Assembly (NCBI GenBank): GCA_004369085.1
Contig: ML210147.1
Coordinates: 1-64,000, forward strand
Reading direction: 5' to 3'
Length of the DNA: 64,000 bases
Source: Coprinopsis marcescibilis
Taxonomy: Eukaryota > Basidiomycota > Agaricomycetes > Agaricales > Psathyrellaceae
The notes under the pieces are model-generated. The model saw only the letters and a list, made by a program, of their open reading frames with translations, was not told where the DNA came from and ran no database searches. The translations under genes and the position numbers were made by a program. Each line of letters begins with the position of its first letter. Position 1 is the stretch's first letter. Below are positions 55,601-64,000 of the stretch, piece after piece.

Positions 55601-58600
55601 GAACTCTGTATGTGGGGGCACCGGGTCGCATCTGCCAGGCAGGCTTGAGAATGGGAGAGAGATCGAGGTGGGCAGTCTTGGGGGTACGCAACTTCTCGTT
55701 CACCTTCAGCATGTCCGCACGACCAACCATCTCGTTGATGGTCCGGAAACCGAGCTTAGCCATATACCCACGAAGTTCCTCAGCAAGGTAGTAGAAGAAG
55801 TTGATAACTTGTTCGGGTTGACCGGCAAACTTGGCACGAAGCTGTGGGTCTTGCGTAGCAATGCCAACGGGGCAAGTGTTCACTGCACTCCATGGTAAGT
55901 AAGCTGGAAAAAGTATGTGGGAAAGAAATAACGCACAGTGGCACTTCCTCATCATGATGCAGCCCATGGCGATGAGAGGGGTAGTGGCGAAGCCCCACTC
56001 CTCAGCACCTAGCAAGCAAGCAATGGCAATGTCGCGACCGGTTCGGATTTGACCATCGGTCTGTACGGTGACGCGACCACGAAGGTCGTTGAGCACGAGG
56101 GTCTGATGAGTTTCGGCGAGGCCCAGCTCCCATGGAAGACCGGCGTACTTGATACCAGTCCAGCGGGAAGCACCAGTTCCACCATCGTGTCCGGAAATGA
56201 GAATGTGGTCGGCTTTGGCCTTGGCGACACCGCTGGCAACGATACCAACGCCAACTTCTGATACCAGCTTGACGGAAACGCGGGCTCGAGGATTGGAGCA
56301 CTTGAGGTCATAGATGAGCTGCTTGAGGTCCTCAATAGAATAGATATCGTGGTGAGGAGGGGGAGAGATAAGGCCAACACCAGCGGTGGAGTGGCGAGTG
56401 CGAGCAATAGAACTGGACACTTTGTGACCGGGAAGTTCGCCTCCCTCACCGGGCTTAGCGCCTTGCGCCATCTTGATCTGAAGCTCGTCAGCGTCAGCGA
56501 GGTAGTTGGCGGTTACACCGAAACGGCCGGATGCGACCTGCTTAATGGCAGATCGCATGGTGTCGCCGTTGGGCAAGGTTTTGGATCGTTCCGCGTCTTC
56601 ACCGCCTTCACCAGTGTTGGATTTGCCTCCAAGACGGTTCATAGCGATCGCCAAAGTCGAATGAGACTCCATGGAGATAGAGCCGTAGGACATGGCTCCG
56701 GTGACGAAGCGACGGACGATTTCGTTCCAAGGCTCAACTTGCTCGATTGGAATTGGCGTGGTGCTCTCGTAACGGAAGTCCAAAAGTCCTCTGAGGTGAA
56801 TGCTTTGGGTTTGCTCGTTAGCATTGCGGGCGTATGCATCGTACGCGGTCTGGTTCTTTTCCCGGACAGCGTCTTGCAGGTGGGCGATACCGGCTGGGTC
56901 GTTGATGTGCGCTTCACCACCGTCACGCCAGTGGTACTCGCCGGATTCTGGCATGCCAGGAGGCAAGATTGTCTCGCGGCTGGGCCAACCACGTTCGTGC
57001 AGCTCGAAAGCGTCCATCGCGAGCAGGTCAAAAGTGGCACCTTGTACTCGGCTGGCAGTTCCGACAAAGCAAACGTCGACAACCTCGCTGTGCAGACCAA
57101 GAATCTCGAAGATTTGGGCACCCTTGTAGGACTGCAAGGTGGAGATACCCATCTTCGACATAACTTTGAGTATGCCATTGTCTACGGAATAACGATAGTT
57201 GGTGAGAAGGTCGGCGACAGTCTTGTCATTCTTGACCCTGAGAAGGAAACTCGTCAAACATCCACCGAACCATAAATATAAAATCCCTTACAATCCTTCA
57301 CGCTCTACCTTGTAGAGGGTTTCCATAACAAGCCATGGACAAACGGCATCCGCACCGTAGCCGACAAGGACGCAAACGTGGTGAACTTCTCGGGCCTCCG
57401 CAGACTCAATCATGAGAGCGACCTTAGCACGCTTCTTCTGTGCAGTGAGATGATGATGCACACCACCGCATGCAACGAGAGCTGACAGAGGAACACGGTC
57501 GGGACCAGTGGCGCGATCGCTGAGGATGATAACTTTGATGCCGTCGTCAATAGCTTCAGTTGCTTCACTGAAAACGCGTTCGAGGGCCCGTCGGTATCCG
57601 GGGAGGCCTTCTGTCTTTGGGAACGTGATATCGATAGTTCGTGAAGGCCAGGTAGGGTAGGCAGCCTTGAGGTTCTTCATCGCGTTCATTTCTTCCACGG
57701 ATATGAGAGGAGATGGGAGCATGATGCGGTGACATTGCTCGGGCTTCATTTCGAGCAAGTTTCCCTCGGGCCCAACGTAAGCCTCCAATGACATGACGAT
57801 GCTTTCGCGGATAGGATCGATAGGGGGATTGGTAACCTGAGCAAACAGCTGGCGGAAATAATCATAGATGAGTCGAGGTTGTGAAGCCATGGCAGCCAAA
57901 GGCGCGTCGTTACCCATGGAGCCCAATGCCTCCTTCCCGTCCATGACCATGGGGAGCAAAAGCAGGTGAAGCTGCTCAAGGGTAAATCCAAAAGCGAGTA
58001 GCTTGGGATCGGTGCTGAGTGTAGTATCGTCGAGAACGGGCTTCAGGGAGATGTTGTTTCGCTTGACACGCTTGATGATGTTGGGAACTTGTAGGAGGTG
58101 GGTTTCGACCCAGGACGCAAAGTTTTGCTTGGAAGCGGTGTTCCTCTTGAGCTCCTTGTCATCCACGATTCGTCCTTCGACGGTGTCCACAAGCAACATA
58201 CGACCCGGCTTGAGACGTCCCTTCTGAACGACCTTCTCGGGGGGAATGTAAAGAGCTCCGACTTCAGAAGCGCAAACGATGATGTCGTCGTTGGTAACAA
58301 TAAATCGACAAGGGCGAAGACCGTTTCGATCGAGGTTGGCACCGCAGTATCGACCATCGCTGAAAGCGAAGAGTGCGGGACCATCCCAAGGTTCCTGAAG
58401 GCAGGCAGCCCAGTTATAGAACGCCTTCTTGGCGGGATCCATGTGTTCATTTCCCTGCCATGCCTCCGGAATCATCATCATAACAGCCTCGGGAAGAGTG
58501 ACGGCACCGTTGACCACCAAAAGCTCCAGGACATTGTCAAAGGTAGCAGAATCAGAGCCTCCAGCTTCAATGATGGGGAACAGGAGTTCCAGTTGTTCGC

Positions 58601-59680
58601 CAAATAGCTTCGAGGAGAGACCTCCTTCACGAGCGCGCATCCAGTTTTTGTTTCCACGAACGGTGTTGATTTCGCCTAACAAAATGTCAGCCGACTTGTG
58701 CGAAAGGCAAGGTAATGAAGATTAATTACCGTTGTGAGCAGCCCATCGCAATGGTTGAGCGCGATCCCAGCTGGGGAAAGTATTGGTTGAGAATCGAGAA
58801 TGAACAAGGGCGAAGTGAGAGCGATAGAGAACGTGGTTGAGGTCATGATAGTAGTTGTACACCTGAGGAGGGGAAAGCTGTCCTTTGTAGACGATGTTCT
58901 TTGTGGAAAGCGAACAAATGTAGAATCCCTTTGCAAGGGTGCTTGAGGTTGGACAAGTTGTTAGCTAAAATTTGAGGTCAAGAGATCGAAGAGAGGAATT
59001 CACATTCTGTGAGTGGCGTGCTTTCGAAGCACATAGAGTTGACTCTCAAAGTGCCGTTCATCAAAGGTTCCGCTCTGGGAAACCGTTCCGTCGCCGTAAT
59101 GGGCGCGGAGCACGACAAATGGTTGCAAAATGATTGGCTCCTTGCTTCTGGCGGCGGGACCCAGAATAGTCCCGTCCGTCGGAACCTCTCGCCAGCCAAG
59201 AACACGAAGGCCGAGGTCAATCGCGATCTTGGTGAAGATAGCCTGGTAGCTTTGCAGCTGAACAGCGTCGTTGGCTTTGAAGAAGACATTGCCAACGGCG
59301 TACTGACCAGGCTCTGGGAGAATGCAGCCTAAGTCTCTCTCCGCCTCACGCTTGAAAAAGAAGTGGGGGATCGAAGTCATTGCTCCAGCACCATCACCAT
59401 CGCGACTATCTGCACCAGTTGCCCCTCGATGGGTCATTGCGCAGAGGAGTTGTCGAGCATCGGAAACGATTTTGTGGCTTGGTTCACCCTTGATCTGGCA
59501 GATGAAACCGACACCGCAAGAGTCCTTTTCGTTCTCGTTGGAGTAAAGACCTTGATCAGCGGGCAAAGAGCCAGCCCAAGAAGTCTCATCACGTTCTACG
59601 GCGTTGAAACCATCTATATTGTCTTGGGTAGCGTAGTCGTCAACGAGGGGGAGATTATGAGGTAGAGGAGTGTATGCCAT
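52681..59680 (-). CDS. GLT1: NADH-dependent glutamate synthase (GOGAT), fused large and small domains
   Basis: Converts glutamine plus 2-oxoglutarate to two glutamates. Residues 1-54 are a propeptide; the mature N-terminal Cys55 is in EKDSCGVGF, the class II amidotransferase nucleophile. The central and FMN domains follow ([41 protein letters not shown]). The 3Fe-4S cysteines are in [20 protein letters not shown], split by an intron. Then the GxGxG structural domain ([20 protein letters not shown]). The GltD-like part has [19 protein letters not shown] and [12 protein letters not shown], the FAD site [17 protein letters not shown] and the NADH site [11 protein letters not shown]. About 2150 residues; few introns for its size. 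Confidence 0.97.
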
Positions 59681-59800
59681 GTAAAGGCGACAGGAACGAT
59701 ATGGATAGTTTTAAGGAGAAACCAAGTGCTGGGTAGAAAGACCTGGCTGTGGGGGTTGAGACGAAGGAGGGCGAAAACCAAATTATGAGAATGTAGAGCA

Positions 59801-59810
59801 TATTATATTT
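59801..59810 (-). promoter_or_regulatory. TATA-like element of GLT1
   Basis: The minus strand reads AAATATAATA about 120 bp upstream of the GLT1 ATG. Position and sequence fit a TATA box; no transcript data are available. Confidence 0.3.
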
Positions 59811-59853
59811 GGAACGCCAATGCGGAACCGATCCTCCGGCGTACTACTCGGCC

Positions 59854-59859
59854 GATAAG
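59854..59859 (+). promoter_or_regulatory. GATAAG motif (GATA-factor site) upstream of GLT1
   Basis: GATAAG lies 174 bp upstream of the GLT1 start; a second GATAA core is at 60012-60016. GATA factors (AreA/Gln3/Nit2) control nitrogen genes in fungi, and GLT1 is a nitrogen-assimilation gene. Six-base words occur often by chance. Confidence 0.3.
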
Positions 59860-61041
59860 GAACCCGGCGCTTGTGATTGGCTGCATTCAATTTATTCACT
59901 ATCGTAAAGGTCAGAGAACAGAAAATCCTGATAAATATGCCTTGCGAGTCAGAGCGGCCAGGAGAATCGTTCTGACTATCTATGCTTCCTCGAAAATCTA
60001 ATCTTTGTTAAGATAATCGCAAACTGAGGGGTTTACCCCAGATCATTCGGCGCCACCGCCAAGCCTCGTGTTATCTATGCCGGTTTAAGCGCGCCTCCAC
60101 GATAACAGAGTGTCTGTCTGATTCCTCTTTCCAGACGCAACCTTTCACAAGCACGCTTCTGTGACACGCCACCGGCGCTGATAGCGTTGGCTTGGGTCTA
60201 CTTTCGCCGAATTTCGCCATTCAACCAGTCTTTGTCCCGACAATTCTCGTCTGTACTGGCCCAACGTGACCGCCGCAGCACCCCTGTCAGGAATCCGCAG
60301 CACCTGCCTTCTGGAAACAGTCCCAGAAGCGCTCGGAAATGTCCCATGTGTACTCAGTGTCAATATCATGAATTGATTGTAGTTGATCTGCCATGTTCGA
60401 CTATATCCTCTGCGTTCCAGTCTCTTCCGAAGAGCCCAGCGCGGTCGGTTCAAGGGGGTGTCAAGTACCTCTCGGACCGTGGGCCGGTCAAATGATCGGT
60501 GATTATAAACACGAGGAACTGACATGAGATTCGCGAGGCCTTTCAACCAGGTGCAAACCTCGATGATGTGCGCCCAAATCCAAATGTCAGATACACGGGC
60601 CAACACAACTGACACCAAATTATTGCCTGGAGATTCGTAGTGACACCGGCATGTCCTGACAGTGCATAGGTTGTGGGGCGGCACGTGCTAGTGGACAGTG
60701 GCGGACTCCGCTTCGTCATATTTTACAACCAGACTAACTTGAAGGTTCTGAACTTGATTACCAATTTCCGTTGGATCAGAAAGTTGAAATGAACGTGGAA
60801 TGTACGAGAGTACGAGGTAGGTGCTTCATCTACTGGAGAAGGCTCGAGGTCCTTGGCTAGCGCATGAAAGGAGACTTTGGAACAAAACAGGGGGCCTCCG
60901 TCATCCTTGTTCTGCATGGAAACATTTAAGTAAACCTAGAAACGTTCCAATTATTGATTTGGTTAGTCCCGGTGACTGGATTATGAAAGGACCTCCCAGC
61001 CAGCGGCGGAAGGACTTGGATCATTCCGAATGCCTCAAGTT

Positions 61042-62550
61042 TCAACTCGCTCCGTCGTGTAACGCACAGCAAACGGCAGCTAGAGTGCGAACAATCAAAA
61101 CCAAGGCACGCAAATCTTCACGAGGCAGAACGTACCCTTGTGATGCCCATTGTACTGTCGTACAGTTTCGCCAGATGCCATTTCCCACAGACGAGCTGTG
61201 TGGTCCGAAGAAGCTTTGGACACATGCGTAAGCTCGTGAGCGACATCGAGTCTGCAGGACGGCGTACCTGTAACCAGATAGGCCGAATCAGCACTAAATG
61301 CACAATCCCAAACCCAACGTTGATGCCCAACAAGTATTCTCTCCAATTTGAACTCGTAACTGGTAGTGATCGACCATATCCGAACTGTTGTGTCGGCGGA
61401 GCAAGTGGCAAGATACCTACAGAAGATCAGTTTAATGGACCAAGCAGCTGCATCTCAACGGAGCCAGACCTTGCATCCGGACTCAACAGGCAACGGGTCA
61501 GGTATTTATTATGTGCTTGGAACCTTGTCACAGCCTGGAATCGAGGCATGTTGGAGTTCTCCTCGTTGACCTTCCACACGTAGCATTGTCCCTATACCGA
61601 TTGACTTCGTTAACAGCTTCTTCCGGTACGGCGGGAAGCGTCGTTTGCAAACCTTGTTGTTTCCTGCTACTAAACACGAACCATCTGAAGCAAGGGTAAC
61701 TGAGCGAATGGGAACATCACCAGCCGGTGTCTATGGTAATGAGGTTCAGCATAATTCCGTATGCAGGTATAAAGGGACTTGCCAGTTCATGAGAGCAGAT
61801 GTTATCAGTTAGATCCCATTGCTTGATACTTCCAGCTTGGTCGCAAGAAATGAGTTCTCCTTGATTGGGATGTATAATGACATCGTTGACTAAAGCCAAA
61901 AGGGCAATGAATACCGATCAAGCGAAGAACTGAGATTGACTCACCAGGTGCCCCATTATCGTACGTCCTGTGAATTGAAGAGGTACTAAGAAACACAGTG
62001 AGCAACCGGCTCAAAAACCTGGTGAAGTAAGATCTCATACCGGAGATCCCAGATTTTAATTGTACCATCTTCGCTGCCAGTTACTAGCCATTTGCCTTCA
62101 CTGTGAAAGGCAACAGCGCAGATGTTCATGGTATGGCCATCAAACGTGACTAGCTTTGAAATTGGGTAGTTCTTGCTAGGAAGTCGCGAGTTTCACCGAC
62201 GTACAGGTTCATTAGAGGAGCTCGCAATTTCGTATATATTGACTTTCTTGTGGATCGCGGCGGCAAGGAGACGTTTGCTGCAATCTAAATGAGATAGCAC
62301 CTATACCGATTTGAAGGCAGCACTTACTCGGGAGATATAGCAAGACGGTTCACTTGCTGTCAAGGATTCCTTTAGCTATCAAGCCATCGAGTAAAATGAA
62401 TCGGCCAGTTACACCAGTCTCGCCCGTCCTTGCAATGGTCCGAGAGCATATTCCACTCCAAGCCTCCCAGAAACGGATTTCATGGTCGTATGAGCCAGTA
62501 ACCAGGATAACAGACATGTCATGCCTGCCTGCTTTGGTAGCGGTTGGCAT
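61042..62550 (-). CDS. LST8: TOR complex subunit LST8 (WD40 repeat protein)
   Basis: Seven-blade WD40 propeller, a stabiliser of TORC1 and TORC2. The first blade starts [20 protein letters not shown], followed by [118 protein letters not shown] and [19 protein letters not shown] before [18 protein letters not shown]. All nine or so introns are GT-AG except one GC-AG at 61731-61782. About 325 residues. The start at 62550 ([16 protein letters not shown]) is the first ATG; a later M (DMSVIL) is possible. Confidence 0.92.
61731..61782 (-). other. GC-AG intron in LST8
   Basis: Minus strand: GAACTG|GCAAGT...ACCATAG|ACACCG. The donor is the textbook GC donor. The join gives [14 protein letters not shown], in line with the family (CxxELxP). 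Confidence 0.8.
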
Positions 62551-62710
62551 GGTAAGAAAATTGCTCGCTGAAGCCTGGGGTGCCGTTGAAGTTCGCGTTT
62601 GGGACGTGAAATTAAAATGAGGTCGAGATAGTAGGGTTCTGAATCAATGGGAGGGCCCTTACTGGCACACGCTCACCAGCGGCATTAGCATATTGAACAT
62701 TCCCACATTA

Positions 62711-63104
62711 CTCAGTCTGTGATGGCCATCACCACTTGCTTGAGAAGGGTCCAGCGGCGTCACTCGTACTAGTAAGTAACTTGGTCAAATTCTATTACCT
62801 TTGCTCTCGAGATATCACTTGGATCCCCCCAGGGATCCCCAGCTTCTTCCGTCACACATGCGTCAGACGTCTTCCACCGCCACCGCACCGTATGACCCCT
62901 AGTTGAAACGAAAATCTCAGTGCGCCAAGTTATCGGTGCACTCAAGTCTTCTGTCGAAACTTCAACATCTTGGTGCCTCGTGTATCGGAAGAACAACTAA
63001 CTGGCAGACTGGCTACTGGCGATATATCCTAGATCGATAGCTTGTCCTCCACAAGCTTTTGTCTTCCGAGGAGGTTTCTCAATTTCCAACAAGATACTTC
63101 CCAT
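62711..63104 (-). pseudogene. Possible broken or unresolved small gene upstream of LST8
   Basis: A minus-strand frame opens with ATG at 63104 (MGSILLEIEKPPRKTKA), hits a TAG after 35 codons, and continues in the same frame for about 75 codons (FFRYTRHQDVEVSTEDL..., TRGHTVRWRWKTSD, DPWGDPSDISRAK). There, GTAATA...TCTCAAG would splice to QVVMAITD and a stop at 62711. The part after the stop looks coding. Either an unseen intron removes the TAG, the gene starts elsewhere, or it is a decayed copy. Family not recognised. Confidence 0.3.
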
Positions 63105-63303
63105 GAAAGGCGTGCCGTTGTCGCGTTGCCGCAGCTAAGACCCGTTTCTTGACTTGTGGGCCCTTGCTCATGCCAGCTGTCCGATCAATTCATACGGGTT
63201 TTGGTGAGAGAATCAGCGATGATCTATCTATTGCGCAAGTTGCAGCACCGTCGGTTCAAGGGCTCTATTATCATCGCCAATCACAATTCCTACCGGGCAG
63301 GAT

Positions 63304-63892
63304 ATGGCTTTTTTTTCCACCGCTCCCTACCTGCCGGTCCACACCTGCCTGCATGTGTTCTCAACTGGTCGATTCGCATTCGGCTGCCTCGTCCTTTACC
63401 CAGCGATTATGCCAGCTTCTTTACCGAACGTACGTTTCATTTCACTCACGCGTTTTCATAAACTTGCACGGTTGGGGGTACTTAAGCAAAGGAACTTCAC
63501 CTTTATGTACCTCTCAAACCCAACCATTCTTCTCTGTGCTGTTTTGGCTATGAACGCTTTTCCTGTCTGTTATGTCCTCTCTTGTTTAACTTCAGCTCAC
63601 CCGTTACCTTCTTCAGGCAGGAACGCGAGTTCTGTTCTGGACTGCTACCGGACAATACGTCTATGCAACAGTTCGCTCGTCTACACGTTTGCAAGACGTG
63701 AGTGGCCTTTCTTCCCCTCTCGCCGTGTTTTTTTTTAAACTAATACCCATGATTAGGGCACACAGTTACTTCAGCTCAGAACCGACGACAACAGAGACAT
63801 GACACTCCCGTGCGTAGCCCATTCTATTTCTCCGTTAATCTTTGACTAACGGCTCCCGCAGAGCCGCCGGAGTGTCACACGTGCAGCAGTAG
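63304..63892 (+). CDS. Unrecognised small gene; 3' exons well supported
   Basis: Two exons are well defined by splice sites and phase: 63596-63697 (LTRYLLQAGTRVLFWTATG ... VRSSTRLQD) and 63757-63809 (GTQLLQLRTDDNRDMTLP), then 63862-63892 (AAGVSHVQQ and stop). The text GTRVLFW, GQYVYATVRSS and DNRDMTLPAAGV reads like an SH3/Tudor-like beta-barrel. The 5' side is uncertain: an ATG at 63304 (MAFFSTAPYLPVHTCLHV) in the right phase ends at a GTACGT donor at 63433, but the following intron would be 163 nt, long for this window, and may hide another exon. Confidence 0.42.
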
Positions 63893-64000
63893 ACAAAGGT
63901 TTCCGAGTCAAGCGCAGCGACACCCAAGTGGCAAACACCTTTCGGAAGAGTGCTCATACATATGCTTCCCTTTCTCTATGAATACTTTACTTCGTATATA

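Larger units (their letters stand above)
59681..61041. other. GLT1-LST8 intergenic stretch, no confident gene
   Basis: About 1.36 kb, with the GLT1 promoter on its left and the LST8 3' side on its right. A minus-strand frame at 60145-60684 is open for 179 codons but lacks an early ATG (the first lies about 54 codons in). A second small frame at 60723-60917 starts with ATG (MQNKDDGGPLFCSKVSF). Neither shows a recognised domain. No tRNA found. Confidence 0.5.

Noticed and set aside
54663..57275. Long plus-strand open frames opposite GLT1 (411 and 308 codons).
   Set aside because: They are antisense to strongly conserved glutamate synthase exons and arise from codon bias; they show no domain of their own.
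60145..60684. 179-codon minus-strand frame between GLT1 and LST8.
   Set aside because: It has no ATG in its first 50 codons, no supporting splice sites and no recognisable domain.
61440..61720. Apparent stop codons in LST8 suggesting a pseudogene.
   Set aside because: They fall inside introns; with GT-AG and one GC-AG junctions the WD40 protein is continuous from start to stop.

Overview
The window is nuclear DNA from a filamentous basidiomycete, most likely an agaricomycete mushroom-forming fungus. The evidence is dense, intron-rich protein genes with introns of about 45-65 nt, short intergenic gaps, genes on both strands, and typical fungal families (Zn2Cys6 regulator, YPT1, MSS51, GLT1, fused HIS3-type metabolism genes, CUE-AlkB-GRF protein). 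I see no rRNA, tRNA, CRISPR array or intact transposon.

Layout. 0-0.8 kb holds the 3' end of a Ser/Pro/Thr-rich single-pass membrane protein. 0.9-10.4 kb is mostly housekeeping: the SRP receptor alpha subunit, cyclin L with a divergent RS-domain protein, a small unknown gene, PDX1 (vitamin B6 synthesis) and mitochondrial ribosomal protein mL49. 10.7-17.6 kb holds an Argonaute with an apparently complete catalytic tetrad, YPT1, and two paralogous zinc-ribbon genes in tandem. 17.6-19.9 kb is gene-poor. 19.9-26.9 kb has a Zn2Cys6 transcription factor, NOP16, QCR10 and a HAD-like hydrolase. 27.1-28.9 kb looks empty at ORF level but appears to hold two small, intron-split, unrecognised genes.

29-35.5 kb holds a penta-EF-hand protein, a long-chain acyl-CoA synthetase and ORC5 (with a ruined Walker A motif). 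35.6-36.3 kb encodes a small secreted protein with a Kex2-like basic site. 37.3-49.8 kb is an accessory-looking block: two paralogous MFS transporters pointing away from each other, an uncharacterised gene, a secreted M24 aminopeptidase, a DNA/RNA-demethylase-like AlkB protein and an M13 (neprilysin-type) membrane peptidase. 49.8-62.6 kb is metabolism: HIS3, MSS51, the giant NADH-glutamate synthase GLT1 (7 kb) and LST8. The right edge has two poorly resolved small genes.

No undescribed multi-gene system (defence locus, biosynthetic cluster, new mobile element) stands out. The most unusual signals are in gene structure: an apparent AT-AC intron in HIS3, three GC-AG introns (two in one MFS transporter at positions where its neighbouring paralogue uses GT, one in LST8), and a likely 3-nt microexon in the Argonaute gene. 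Gene boundaries and splice sites were deduced by hand from reading frame, splice consensus and family knowledge; no search was run.
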